This document shows positions 45,217-54,841 of a stretch of DNA of 64,000 nucleotides, in pieces. Made by a program: the position numbers and the translations under genes. The notes below the pieces were generated by a model that saw nothing but the letters and a program-made list of their open reading frames with translations, did not search any database and was not told the DNA's origin. Origin of the DNA: Anabaena catenula FACHB-362 (GTDB lineage Bacteria > Cyanobacteriota > Cyanobacteriia > Cyanobacteriales > Nostocaceae); NCBI RefSeq assembly GCF_014698735.1, contig NZ_JACJTQ010000003.1:124001-188000 (forward strand). The letters run 5' to 3'. Position 1 is the first letter of the stretch; every line of letters starts with the position of its first letter.

Positions 45217-47085
45217 ATGCGATTATCACAAAAACATATGAATATCTTCAAAATCCTTTCTTGTGCCTTGCTAACTATTGCCTTTCCCAGTGTATGTTAT
45301 GCATCTGAAGAAGCACCGATAGTTTCTAATACCCAAACTGCACCAAAGGAAGTTGCAGAAAAACCTAGCGTTGTGATTTTACCTGTTAGTAATCCTGTTA
45401 GTAATCAAGCCAAAGATTTACAGCCGGAGGTTCCCTTAGTATTTTCTGCGGAAACAGTCGCACAGACAGAGCAAGAACAGCCATCATCGGCTCCCAATCC
45501 CACCAAAGATGTACAGAGAGTAGCTCCCCGTTCTCCATTGCAAGAACAGCCCACCAAATTGCATAACTTGGAAACAGCCAACCAGCTGAAAAAGGGAGCA
45601 GTTCAGGGAGAAGCGGGTTTTCTGCAAGTTTTACCAACCGATGATTCTTTGTCGGGTACGGGTTTGCAAACCTATCAAGTTGATATCGATTGGGGAGTGA
45701 CAGATAACTTCCAAATAGGTTTTACAGGTGATATTTTTGATGATTATGCAAAATGCGAAACTAGAGGCAATTGCGGTGATTTGACAACCGTAAGTTATGG
45801 AACAAAGTTAAAATATCGATTAATCACCTCAGAACGTTTGGCTGTCGGTGTGATGGGTACGGCTCAGTTATTGAACTTAACTGCGAGTTCAGAGCTTTTT
45901 GACAATCCTTCACCAAACAGTTCGAGGGGAAACTTTTCTGTTACCAGACCAGTGGGAGCTTTGCAGTTTCCCGCTACTTATAACGTATCTCGAAATCTGC
46001 AACTGCATCTGACTCCGGGAGTGGTTTTCTTCCCGGAAACAATTAGGGGAGCGAATTTTTTTGGGACGTTTTTCAACATTGGGACGGGATTTAGCTGGCA
46101 AACTTCAGAAAGGCTGAATTTGTTTGGCAATATTCAAGCGCCTTTTGGTTCTGGAGGCAATACTTTTAATTCCAAAGACCGTTCTATCTCTCGGCAGTTA
46201 CTGTGGACTCTAGGTGTAGATTATGCTGTTAATCCCAGAATGGGAGCAGAGGTTTATGCAACTAACAGTTATGGGTCAACACCGACGACAGGCTTGCTGG
46301 CCTTTTTTCCTGATGGTGATGAATTCCAGGTGGGGATTCGCTTCAAGCACGTGATTGATTTTGGACAAGGATACGCAGCTAATTTTGACAATCGCCCCCA
46401 AGCACCGCTTTCCTACCGGGATCAGACGCTTCTGTTTGATGGTTTCACACTTGCCAGCGCTAACACTTTACCAACTGGGAAGTTTCAAGTTAGAGGAGGG
46501 CTGGGTACTCATGGTAGTGCCAGTTTTGCCCTGGCCTATGGCTTGACAAATGATGCACAGTTAGAACTTATGGTTGATCAATTTGGGGCAAGCGATCGCA
46601 TTTCTGCTCAAGATGTATCTGGTTCGGGTGTCAAAATTGGCGGTGCAATGAAACTACGGTTTTTGAATCAAGCACAAGGCGATTCCCTGTCTCTGGGTTT
46701 TAAACTTGCAGGCATCAGTGAGACGACTTTCAAAGGTCAATCTTTAACCGGCAGTTTGTATACAGAGTTGCCCATTAGTTATCAACTCAGTCCCCAAACT
46801 TCCATATCCATTAATCCCAAAGGTGGATTTTTTGGGAAAGTTTCCCGCATTGGCGTGGGTTTTGGGGTTAACCAGGCTCTTTCCGATAAATTGCAATTGA
46901 TTGGAGAATATACGCCCATCTTGAGTGAAGGAAGAGATGTTTGGAGTACTGGCTTACGCTTTTTACCACAAGCAGGATTGGCATTTGACGTTTTTGCCAG
47001 TAACGCCATTGGACAAGGTGGTTTGGGAACGGTGACAGCCGAACCAGATACTAATTTTGGTGTCAGCATCAATTGGGGAATTTGA
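45217..47085 (+). CDS. Predicted outer-membrane beta-barrel protein
   Basis: The 622-residue protein has an N-terminal signal peptide (KHMNIFKILSCALLTIAFPSVCYA, cleavage near residue 29). A Pro/Gln/Glu-rich linker follows to about 125. Then come many alternating Gly/aromatic beta strands, ending in INWGI rather than a classical terminal Phe. The strand part seems made of two similar halves (about 130-385 and 400-622), each with a YGLT/WGVT-DN-QL-type strand. It should lie in the outer membrane as a channel or porin-like transporter. The substrate is unknown. The ATG at 45217 is used; one at 45238 is also possible. Confidence 0.65.
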   Translation: MRLSQKHMNIFKILSCALLTIAFPSVCYASEEAPIVSNTQTAPKEVAEKPSVVILPVSNPVSNQAKDLQPEVPLVFSAETVAQTEQEQPSSAPNPTKDVQRVAPRSPLQEQPTKLHNLETANQLKKGAVQGEAGFLQVLPTDDSLSGTGLQTYQVDIDWGVTDNFQIGFTGDIFDDYAKCETRGNCGDLTTVSYGTKLKYRLITSERLAVGVMGTAQLLNLTASSELFDNPSPNSSRGNFSVTRPVGALQFPATYNVSRNLQLHLTPGVVFFPETIRGANFFGTFFNIGTGFSWQTSERLNLFGNIQAPFGSGGNTFNSKDRSISRQLLWTLGVDYAVNPRMGAEVYATNSYGSTPTTGLLAFFPDGDEFQVGIRFKHVIDFGQGYAANFDNRPQAPLSYRDQTLLFDGFTLASANTLPTGKFQVRGGLGTHGSASFALAYGLTNDAQLELMVDQFGASDRISAQDVSGSGVKIGGAMKLRFLNQAQGDSLSLGFKLAGISETTFKGQSLTGSLYTELPISYQLSPQTSISINPKGGFFGKVSRIGVGFGVNQALSDKLQLIGEYTPILSEGRDVWSTGLRFLPQAGLAFDVFASNAIGQGGLGTVTAEPDTNFGVSINWGI

Positions 47086-47100
47086 TGTCCCATCCTTTTT

Positions 47101-47216
47101 AGGGCAGGGGGCAGGGAGCAGGGAGCAGGGAGCAGGGAGCAGGGGGCAGGACTCAGCACTCAGCACTCAGGACTCAGCACTCAGGACTCAGCACTCAGGA
47201 CTCAGGACTTTGCTAT
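47101..47216. repeat. GCAGGGA and ACTCAGC tandem repeats
   Basis: Seven-base GCAGGGA/GCAGGGG units run from 47102 to about 47150. ACTCAGC/ACTCAGG units follow to about 47210, just overlapping the 3' end of the SucD-like gene on the other strand. This is low-complexity tandem DNA common in this genome. Confidence 0.75.
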
Positions 47217-48092
47217 AGTCAACTTTTTCAGCAATTCAGGAATCTGAGCCGGACTTTCGGCAACTGGAATTTGTGCTGCTTGAAAAGCTGCTAATTTACT
47301 TTTGGTTGTCCCAAAATTAGTATCGCGTCTCACAACAGTTGTTCCCGTTCCCATCTGTCGCCAATTCTTGGTTAGTGGTGCGTGTCTACCTGCTATGTAG
47401 GCAATTACTGGTTTATCAATAGCTTCAGTTATGTACTGCGCTGCGGCTTCTTCACTTCTACCTCCTGGTTGACCGACTAAAACGATCGCTTCGGTGGTTT
47501 CATCTTCATCCAGAATTTGCAGCCATTGGAGGAACGATGAACCAACTATCGCATCACTACCAATGCTGACACTAATCGATTGACCTAAACCAGCTTTGGT
47601 TAATTCCCAAGCTACTTCATAGGTAAGAGTACTGCTGCGACTTACAATCCCCACTCCTCCAGGGGTATAAAATTCACTTGGTTGCGTACCTAAGAGAATT
47701 TTGCCGGGGACGATAATTCCCGGACTGTTGGGGCCTACCACTAAGATCTCACGAGTCTCAGTTTTGCGGAGTAGTTGCACCATATCTAAAGGTGGGACAC
47801 CAGCGGAGATAATAATTATCTGCACAATATTAGAAGCGATCGCTTCTAATGCTGCATCTAGCACTTGGTAAGGGTGTACACAAATAATTGTGGTGTCAAT
47901 TGTCCCGAATTTGGCTGTCACCTCCTCTACTAAGTCAAAGACTGGGAGATCGTACATTTGCTGTCCCCCACATCCAGGATTGACACCAGCTACCAAATTA
48001 GTGCCATATGCTTTCATTTGAGCAATATCAGTTGCTGATATAAATTCAGAGAACCCTTGGATTAAAACTTTGCTGTCTGGCGTTAAGTTCAT
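47202..48092 (-). CDS. SucD-like (succinyl-CoA synthetase alpha) protein lacking the phospho-histidine
   Basis: The 296-residue protein follows the SucD plan: an N-terminal CoA-binding Rossmann domain (SKVLIQGFSEF...GVNPGCGGQ) and a ligase domain with LVVGPNSPGIIVPG, VGIVSRSSTLTYEVAWELT and SVSIGSDAIVGSSF. In true SucD a catalytic histidine lies in MGHAGA near residue 247. Here the segment reads RQMGTGTT with T249 at that place. No phospho-enzyme can form there, so normal succinyl-CoA synthesis is unlikely. It is paired with a SucC-like gene upstream on the same strand, 477 bp away. Confidence 0.75.
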   Translation of the reverse strand: MNLTPDSKVLIQGFSEFISATDIAQMKAYGTNLVAGVNPGCGGQQMYDLPVFDLVEEVTAKFGTIDTTIICVHPYQVLDAALEAIASNIVQIIIISAGVPPLDMVQLLRKTETREILVVGPNSPGIIVPGKILLGTQPSEFYTPGGVGIVSRSSTLTYEVAWELTKAGLGQSISVSIGSDAIVGSSFLQWLQILDEDETTEAIVLVGQPGGRSEEAAAQYITEAIDKPVIAYIAGRHAPLTKNWRQMGTGTTVVRRDTNFGTTKSKLAAFQAAQIPVAESPAQIPELLKKLTIAKS

Positions 48093-48099
48093 AAAATTT

Positions 48100-48440
48100 A
48101 GTCATTAGTCATTGGTCATTGGTGATTGGTCATTGGTCATTGGTGATTGGTCATTGGTCATTAGTCATTAGTCATTGGTGATTGGTGATTGGTGATTGGT
48201 GATTGGTGATTGGTGATTGGTCATTGGTGATTGGTCATTGGTCATTGGTGATTGGTGATTGGTGATTGGTGATTGGTGATTGGTCATTGGTCATTGGTGA
48301 TTGGTCATTGGTCATTGGTGATTGGTGATTGGTCATTGGTGATTGGTCATTGGTGATTGGTGATTGGTCATTGGTGATTGGTCATTGGTGATTGGTCATT
48401 GGTCATTGGTCATTGGTGATTGGTCATTGGTGATTGGTCA
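48100..48440. repeat. Heptanucleotide STRR tract (TGATTGG/TCATTGG)
   Basis: About 340 bp consist almost wholly of TGATTGG, TCATTGG and a few TCATTAG units in tandem, roughly 48 copies. Such short tandem repeats with 7-bp units are characteristic of heterocystous cyanobacteria. The tract fills the space between the SucC-like and SucD-like genes. CCGCGTCACCGCGTCTCC-type units follow near 48475-48510. Confidence 0.95.
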
Positions 48441-48569
48441 TATCATGTTCGCTTAATTACTTATCCAAAAAAACTCTCCGCGTCACCGCGTCTCCCTATC
48501 TCCGCGTCGGCCTTAATTATCAGTCTTTAACCGAACACGATATCATTGGTCATCAGAAACGAAAGCGTA

Positions 48570-49799
48570 CTATTTTCTGTGAGCAGGTAACTTGACTAGA
48601 CGGACTGCTTGGGCCACAGCTTCATCTAAATTTTCTACTAATATCAGAGTGTCACTCTGGGTTTTGAGTGCGGCTAAATATGTTCTGGCGCTATGGAAAT
48701 CACTACCACCAAGACGGACAACCAAGCGTGGGATGTGTAACGGCTTACTTTTACTGCCATTGGCGCTTAATACCTGAGATTGGAGTTCCCTTGGGTCTAG
48801 TTGTAGGAAGTTGGCAATGATTTCTGGCATTTGGGACACTTGAGGAATAGTACCCAGAAAGTTAATCAGAATCACTTGAATGCTTTTATCAGCAGCTAAA
48901 ATTTTCAGCCCTGTTTCTAAGCGATCGCTAAAGGTCGTTGGTGAGGTATCAGTTAGAAAAGAATGTCGTAAATTTAAAGAAATTCCAGGTTTACCACCAG
49001 CATTGGCGACTGCATCTAAGGTTGTCAATACTGAACCAGTACCATTGCCTAAGATACCGATTTTACCGTGCATTTCTACGCTATCCCAGTCACCCAAAAT
49101 ACTGTTATTTTTATTTCTACTATTACGACTCAACATCTTGGCCGCCATTTGGGCTATTTCTGGATGACGGTTAATCGCCCGTTGGTTGACTCGGACTTTA
49201 CCATTGAGCGCCATAACTTGTCCAGATGCGCTGACTGCTAGAGGATTTATCTCTACCAAGTCTAGGTCTTTCTGCACAAATAACTGGTACATTTTTTCGA
49301 CAATGTCGCTGATTGACTGCATTAGCGACCCCTGCAAGCCCATTTTTAACCCCAATCTTCGGGCATAAAATGGCGAGAATTCTTGTTCTACAACCACATA
49401 TTGCATTTTATCCCCTGGGGATTCCCAATCGATATCCGGTTCTTTGCAACCTAAAAGCACTGGACGACAGAGGGCTGTGTCTAAAACAACGGCAAGATAA
49501 AATTCTTCTTTGGCATCATACTTTGATTCTGCCAGTAAAACTTCTGGCAATTCTCCCCAAATTGGTAAATTAAAGATATTTTGGGCAGCTGCGATCGCAT
49601 CAATTGTGGTTTCTACAATCCTCACTCCACCTGCTTTGACCCTTTCATCTGCGTGTACTTGCGATTTTAGTACAATCGGATAGCGAATTTTTAAGCGTTT
49701 TAAATCTGTAGGATGGTCAATTCGTTGGGATGGTAATACAGGAATGCCCATCTTTCCAAACCATTCTTTAACTTGGTATTCCAATAAATCCATTGACAC
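48570..49799 (-). CDS. SucC-like (succinyl-CoA synthetase beta) protein, divergent
   Basis: The 409-residue protein has the N-terminal ATP-grasp plan of SucC (MDLLEYQVKEWFGKMGIPV, VLKSQVHADERVKAGGVRIV, LDLVEINPLAV). The C-terminal ligase half keeps only a weak pattern. The phosphate loop usually read as DVGGGAT is replaced near ISLNLRHSFLTDT, and GNGTGSVLTTLDAV stands in for the NGAGLAMGTMD motif. Together with the SucD-like partner lacking its histidine, this suggests a non-canonical acyl-CoA or regulatory complex. It is upstream in the pair, separated by the heptamer tract. Confidence 0.72.
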   Translation of the reverse strand: MSMDLLEYQVKEWFGKMGIPVLPSQRIDHPTDLKRLKIRYPIVLKSQVHADERVKAGGVRIVETTIDAIAAAQNIFNLPIWGELPEVLLAESKYDAKEEFYLAVVLDTALCRPVLLGCKEPDIDWESPGDKMQYVVVEQEFSPFYARRLGLKMGLQGSLMQSISDIVEKMYQLFVQKDLDLVEINPLAVSASGQVMALNGKVRVNQRAINRHPEIAQMAAKMLSRNSRNKNNSILGDWDSVEMHGKIGILGNGTGSVLTTLDAVANAGGKPGISLNLRHSFLTDTSPTTFSDRLETGLKILAADKSIQVILINFLGTIPQVSQMPEIIANFLQLDPRELQSQVLSANGSKSKPLHIPRLVVRLGGSDFHSARTYLAALKTQSDTLILVENLDEAVAQAVRLVKLPAHRK

Positions 49800-50623
49800 A
49801 CACCTTGTATTAACAATTCCAAAGTAGGTATCTGGTGCTGTCTTATATGTTATACAGCACCTAGATTACATAAACACACTTTGGTTGACTAGAAAAACTT
49901 ATTTAGCACCAATCAATTTTATCGAATTCGGCAGAAGTGGTAAATTCATTTCCCAGAGCAATGACTTCTACTATTTGGTTGATTAGACTTGATCTACCTC
50001 CTGCTGTCAACTTGCCCGTCTCTAAAATTACTGAACTATTCTTGTATATTTTTCCTTAGATAATTTATACTCGCATTTGGATTGTTTAATTTATCATCTA
50101 GCGGTATAAAAAACTAGAAGGATAAAGAATCACTCCTCTGGTGCTTTCTGGTAACATATTGAACTTTGTGTTAAAAAGTTGTTCTATGAGATGTGAAACT
50201 GGGGATGGTGGGACTATGCATCTGTATGTAACAAACGCAAGTACTTTATCTGATCTGGTCAAAGGATTTTGGATTTTAGATTGGGGATTTGGGATTGACC
50301 CCGACCACTTTTGTTACTGGGCTTGGGGATTTTGGATTTTATGAAATCTAAAATAGCAGGGTCAAAGATAATAAAAACTTTGAAGAAGGAGTCAGGAGTC
50401 AGTAGCCAGGAGTCAGAATCAATCAGTCGGGGATTGGGTACCCACAACTGAATTGTTGCACCACCAAATCTACGATTTGGTGGGGGTCTTAAACCCGGTT
50501 ATTCATCCGCCACTCGCATAGAATTAATTCTGTTAGCGGTAGCGGGGCGTTGAGCAGCCTTCTGAATTCTGACTTCTGAATTCTGTTCGATAAAACTATA
50601 TAGAAAATTAGCCGTACCGCTCT
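49800..50623. other. Intergenic region, 824 bp
   Basis: Near the SucC-like start is a short palindrome, GGTGCTGT (49834-49841) and ACAGCACC (49854-49861), a possible operator. Further on are GGATTTTGGATTTTAGATTGGGG-like repeats (about 50266-50345), an AGTCAGGAGTC cluster near 50390-50415 and an ACTTCTGAATTCTG block near 50570. An ORF of 67 codons here is made of this repeat and is not called. Confidence 0.5.
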
Positions 50624-52696
50624 ATGAAAATAGCATTCCTACAAGAAGATATACAGCTTTTAGCAAGTATTTTGCAGGAACAATTACTACTAGAAGTTCC
50701 ATCTGGCAAGGCTTTCCAGGTTAGATGCGCTGTCCAAAATGACGAATTGATGGTTTTGACTCAACATCCTCCAGGTGTGACAGTTGATACCCAAAAAATA
50801 TTTGCGGTACTAGAGGAAGCATTCCAGTGGCAATCCCAATACCACGGTCAAAGGGTACAGTTTTATGTCAGGGTTTCTGGAGAAAAGCTACCCTATGCCA
50901 AACAATCCCTCACGGTGAAGGCTAAGGAGATACAGTCAAGTGAGGAGATGAAGAGAACAGAAGAAAGCGATACTCTCAAACCGAGTGCTGAAGCCAATAT
51001 CCTCATTTTTCCACCTCCGGATTCTCCCAAAACCGCATCTCTGGGAACGGACGACTACATCTCCAAGAATCCCTTTTCTTTAACCACGGACGACTATATC
51101 TCCGAGACTTCATTTTCCTCCATTAAGGATGACCACATCTCCGAGAATCCCTTTTCTTTAACCACGGACGACCACATCTCCGAGACTTCATTTTCCTCCA
51201 TTAAGGATGACCACATCTCCGAGAATCCCTTTTCTTTAACCACGGACGACTATATCTCCGAGAATTCATTTTCCTCAATTAAGGACGACTATATCTCCGA
51301 GAATTCATTTTCCTCAATTAAGAACGACTATATCTCCGAGAATTCATTTTCCGAGACTCCAATTATTGATGAGAATTATTTGGAGGACCAAGATAAGTTT
51401 GACCCCTTTGCAGGTGGGCAAAATTTATCAAAGAGCAAAAAGTTATCACTTCCACCTTTACCTATTCTCTTAGGTGCTGTATTGGGTGTGGCTGTCATCT
51501 GCGGTGGTGGTGCTTTCTTTCTGACTCGCTCTTGTGTGATTGGTGGATGTCCAGAATTACAAATTGCCAAACAATTCCAAAGCGAGTCTCAGCAACTAAT
51601 GCGGCAAGCTAAGTCAGAAAAACAATTGTTAGCAGTGCAACAACAACTAGAAACCACTATCTCTAGTCTAAAAGTAATTCCTCAATGGTCTCCTCGCTAC
51701 CAGCAAGCTCAGGAACTGGCTTCAAGTTTTTCTGAACAGTCAGGAAAAATTAGTTTGGTGGTAAAAGCTTTACAGGCAGCAGCTGCGGCAGAGCAAAAAA
51801 CTAAAACTCCTGCCAATAGCCTCGAAGAATTACGCACTCGACAAAGTTTATGGCGGCAAGCGATCGCTCCACTAGAGTCTATCAAATTTGGTCAAGAACT
51901 CTACGGGCTGGTGCAGGGAAATTTGCCCAGTTATCAACGCAATTTACAATCTTTAAATCAGCAGTTGCTCAAAGAAGAAACATGGCTGAAAAAACTAGCC
52001 ACAACAAAAGTTTTAGCTGATGCCAATATCCAGCGCGAAGCTACTGCTAAATCCGGGAATGACTGGCAAAAGTTGAAGTCGGCTTGGCTGAAGGTGGTTA
52101 ATACTTTAAAAAGTATTCCCCAGGGTAGTACAGGATACCAAGAAGCACAAAACTTGCTCACAGATTATCAACAGAAATTCAACTTTGCAAGCGATCGCGC
52201 CACAAAAGAAACTGATGCCTCTACAATCTACCAACGAGCTTTAAACATAGCTAATCAAGCTAAAGTCCAAGGACAAAAAAATCAATGGCAGGAATCTGTA
52301 GATTCTTGGAAGGAAGCTTTGGATATGGCTAACAAGATTCCCCAAGATAGCTTTTATTACAATCAAGCACAATCCCTCATTCCACCCTATAGGACTGCGC
52401 TGGCACAGGCAGAAGAAAAATTCCAACTCTATGGTAATTTGACAAAAACTCGCGCTGATCTCAACACCACTTGCGTTAATGGAATACGGTTTTGCGTTTT
52501 TAACATCGAAAACAAAGGCATTATCGTCCGCTTAACCCCGGAATATGACAAACAACTAGAAAGTGACAACCCTAATATCCAAAGTCACTTCCAAGCCTTG
52601 CGAGACGCTCTAGGAGTAGTTGGTGAAAATGCCCAATTACCTCTATTCATCTACAATTCCCAAGGACAAGAAAGGTATATGAAGATGCCGCAATAG
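50624..52696 (+). CDS. Single-pass membrane protein with eight 13-residue repeats
   Basis: The 690-residue protein has an N-terminal domain of about 100 residues (MKIAFLQEDIQLLASILQ...) and a charged linker. Residues 143-246 are eight tandem 13-residue units of the form DDYISENPFSLTT / DDHISETSFSSIK. One membrane helix lies near 275-303 (PILLGAVLGVAVICGGGAFFL). A long helical C-terminal part has three similar segments marked by IPQWSPRYQQAQ, IPQGSTGYQEAQ and IPQDSFYYNQAQ. The N-terminus is probably cytoplasmic and the helical part periplasmic. I do not know the function. Helical repeats of this kind occur in cyanobacterial serine/threonine-kinase-like and TPR proteins, but no kinase motif is seen. 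Confidence 0.8.
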   Translation: MKIAFLQEDIQLLASILQEQLLLEVPSGKAFQVRCAVQNDELMVLTQHPPGVTVDTQKIFAVLEEAFQWQSQYHGQRVQFYVRVSGEKLPYAKQSLTVKAKEIQSSEEMKRTEESDTLKPSAEANILIFPPPDSPKTASLGTDDYISKNPFSLTTDDYISETSFSSIKDDHISENPFSLTTDDHISETSFSSIKDDHISENPFSLTTDDYISENSFSSIKDDYISENSFSSIKNDYISENSFSETPIIDENYLEDQDKFDPFAGGQNLSKSKKLSLPPLPILLGAVLGVAVICGGGAFFLTRSCVIGGCPELQIAKQFQSESQQLMRQAKSEKQLLAVQQQLETTISSLKVIPQWSPRYQQAQELASSFSEQSGKISLVVKALQAAAAAEQKTKTPANSLEELRTRQSLWRQAIAPLESIKFGQELYGLVQGNLPSYQRNLQSLNQQLLKEETWLKKLATTKVLADANIQREATAKSGNDWQKLKSAWLKVVNTLKSIPQGSTGYQEAQNLLTDYQQKFNFASDRATKETDASTIYQRALNIANQAKVQGQKNQWQESVDSWKEALDMANKIPQDSFYYNQAQSLIPPYRTALAQAEEKFQLYGNLTKTRADLNTTCVNGIRFCVFNIENKGIIVRLTPEYDKQLESDNPNIQSHFQALRDALGVVGENAQLPLFIYNSQGQERYMKMPQ

Positions 52697-52880
52697 GGTG
52701 CAGGGTGCAGGGGGCAGGGTGCAGGGGGCAGGGTGCAGGGGGCAGGGGGCAGGGTGCAGGTAGAAAAAGGGTTTTACTCTACTGAATTTCTGATCAAATC
52801 AAACAAACTCACCGCGTCTCCGCGTCTCCCCATCTCCCCATCTCCCCATCTGGAGCGTCACCCCATCTGGAGCGTCCCTA
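52697..52880. repeat. GCAGGGT/GCAGGGG and CCATCTCC tandem repeats
   Basis: GCAGGGT and GCAGGGG heptamers fill 52699-52760. CGCGTCTCC, CCATCTCC and CATCTGGAGCGTC units follow at 52808-52880. They separate two convergent genes and may act as terminators only through their own weak folding. Confidence 0.75.
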
Positions 52881-52887
52881 CATCTCT

Positions 52888-53784
52888 CTATAAACCCAAA
52901 TGATTTTGTAGTGCTTGGCGCATTTCGCTCACAGGTACTTTTTCCTGTTGCAACCAAATTTTTAAGGCTGCTGCACCTTGTTGGACTAGCATTTCTAAAC
53001 CATCAATGGGAATTGCTTTTTGTTTTTCTGCTAGTTGGAGAAACCGAGTCGGTTTAGGAATATAAATCAAATCATAAGCAATAACATTGGGTGATAAATA
53101 CTCCATTTCATCTACACTTAAAGGCGAATTTTCTATATGGGGATGCATCCCTACAGGAGTTGTATTTACTAGCAAGTTAGCTTGGGGAATTAGCTTTGGT
53201 AATTCTTCCCAATAATGCACTTGAAATTTATCTGCAAAGATTGAATTCTGCCAACTTTGCCGAAATTGTGATAACTTCTGCAAATTTCGCCCCACCACAT
53301 GAATTTCTGCCAAACCTAGCTGAATACAACCTGCAACAACTGCTCTCGCTGCACCACCATTACCTACAATAACTGCGGTTTTCTGACTCCAATCTTGGTG
53401 ATACGTTGTTTGTAAAGGGGCAATAAATCCTTCTACATCTGTGTTTGTTCCCACCCACCCGTTTCCTTGACGAGTCACGGTATTGACTGCACCGATAGCT
53501 TGAGCGATGGGTGAAATTTCTGATAAAAAAGGTAATATCGCCTGTTTGTGGGGAATTGTGACACTAAAACCGACAACACCAATCGCTGCAAAACCTGCCA
53601 TAGCAGTTTCTAAATTTTCTGGTGCTATGGGAAAAGGCAAATACACATAATCTAATCCCAATTTAGCCAATGCTGCATTGTGCATGACTGGAGAAAGGGA
53701 ATGTTCTACAGGATGTCCAATTACTCCTAACAGTTTTGTTTTACCTGTAATATTTAGACAATAATTATGATCTTGGTTTTCCAT
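52888..53784 (-). CDS. aroE: Shikimate dehydrogenase (NADP+)
   Basis: The 298-residue protein has the AroE signatures. The shikimate site has S29 and S31 in HPVEHSLSPVMHN. The catalytic K80 is in SVTIPHK, N101 in GAVNTV and D116 in GTNTDVEGF. The NADP Rossmann loop GNGGAARAV follows. The C-terminal LEMLVQQGAAALKIW is typical. It reduces 3-dehydroshikimate to shikimate in the aromatic pathway. Length is normal with a short N-terminal extension. It is divergent from the alpha/beta hydrolase gene, with 76 bp between them. Confidence 0.95.
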   Translation of the reverse strand: MENQDHNYCLNITGKTKLLGVIGHPVEHSLSPVMHNAALAKLGLDYVYLPFPIAPENLETAMAGFAAIGVVGFSVTIPHKQAILPFLSEISPIAQAIGAVNTVTRQGNGWVGTNTDVEGFIAPLQTTYHQDWSQKTAVIVGNGGAARAVVAGCIQLGLAEIHVVGRNLQKLSQFRQSWQNSIFADKFQVHYWEELPKLIPQANLLVNTTPVGMHPHIENSPLSVDEMEYLSPNVIAYDLIYIPKPTRFLQLAEKQKAIPIDGLEMLVQQGAAALKIWLQQEKVPVSEMRQALQNHLGL

Positions 53785-53860
53785 GATTTAGTATTTTCCT
53801 AAATTATTAATTTCACTGCTATCGTAAGAATATTAACAACTATTAACATTTCTTCGTAAT

Positions 53861-54775
53861 ATGCAGACAAATATAGCACCCTCTACAACCCCAATATCTG
53901 GTCAATACTGGGAATGGCGCGGACACAATGTTTACTATGTACAGGTGGGAGAGAAACAACCTCAGCGTCCCCCCTTGCTTTTAGTACATGGATTTGGTGC
54001 TTCCACAGACCACTGGCGAAAGAATATTACAGGACTGTGTGCAGATTTTCAAGTTTTTGCCGTAGACCTTTTGGGATTTGGACGTTCAGCAAAACCCAAG
54101 TTACAGTATAGTGGCGACTTGTGGCGTGACCAACTGCGAGATTTTATTAGTGAAGTTATTGGTGAAAAAGCAGTATTAGCCGGTAATTCCCTTGGTGGTT
54201 ACGCTTGCTTATGTGTTGCGTCTCAATATCCTGATAGTGTCGCTGGTGTAGTCTTGCTCAATAGCGCAGGCCCCTTTTCTGAACCAGAAGCAATACAAAG
54301 CCAAATTCAGCCTTCTCAAAACCCTGTACAGCGATTATTTGGTAAATCTATCAAATGGGCTTTTAAACAACGTTTATTCCAGTCTTTATTATTTCAATAC
54401 GTGCGTCAACGTTGGGTAATCCGACGCACTTTAGAAAAAGTTTATTTAGACAAAACTACAATTACTCATCAATTAGTAGAAGAAATTCAGCGTCCTGCTT
54501 TTGATAAAGGTGCTTTAGATGTGTTTGTTTCTGTTTTTAGCACTCCCCAAGGAGAAAAAGTCGATGTTTTGCTAAAGCAATTAACTTGTCCTTTGCTGTT
54601 ATTATGGGGTGAAGCTGATCCTTGGATGAAAGCGCGGGAACGTTCCCAAAAGTTTCATCAATATTATCCCCAATTAACAGAATATTTCTTGACGGCTGGT
54701 CATTGTCCCCATGATGAAGCACCTGAACAAGTAAATCCACTTCTACGTGATTGGGCTTTATCTCTTACTAAATAA
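53861..54775 (+). CDS. Alpha/beta-fold hydrolase
   Basis: The 304-residue protein is a typical cyanobacterial alpha/beta hydrolase. It has an oxyanion motif VHGFGAS, the nucleophile S110 in AGNSLGGYAC, the acid probably in LLWGEADPW and the histidine in GHCPHDEAPEQV. The start GQYWEWRGHNVYYVQVG is common in plastid and cyanobacterial relatives near pheophytinase or epoxide hydrolases. The substrate is not known. No signal peptide is seen. Confidence 0.87.
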   Translation: MQTNIAPSTTPISGQYWEWRGHNVYYVQVGEKQPQRPPLLLVHGFGASTDHWRKNITGLCADFQVFAVDLLGFGRSAKPKLQYSGDLWRDQLRDFISEVIGEKAVLAGNSLGGYACLCVASQYPDSVAGVVLLNSAGPFSEPEAIQSQIQPSQNPVQRLFGKSIKWAFKQRLFQSLLFQYVRQRWVIRRTLEKVYLDKTTITHQLVEEIQRPAFDKGALDVFVSVFSTPQGEKVDVLLKQLTCPLLLLWGEADPWMKARERSQKFHQYYPQLTEYFLTAGHCPHDEAPEQVNPLLRDWALSLTK

Positions 54776-54841
54776 AATCAAATCTGTTGTGTTCAAATAT
54801 CAATTTTCATGAATTGTTTTCCATGAAGATCAACAATTATT

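Noticed and set aside
46782-47166. Minus-strand ORFs rich in Leu-Pro-Ala-Pro-Cys
   Set aside because: They are encoded by the GCAGGGA tandem repeat and the antisense of the beta-barrel gene.
50141-50344. A 67-codon ORF upstream of the repeat-containing membrane protein
   Set aside because: Its second half is made of GGATTTTGGATTTT-like intergenic repeat and shows no protein features.
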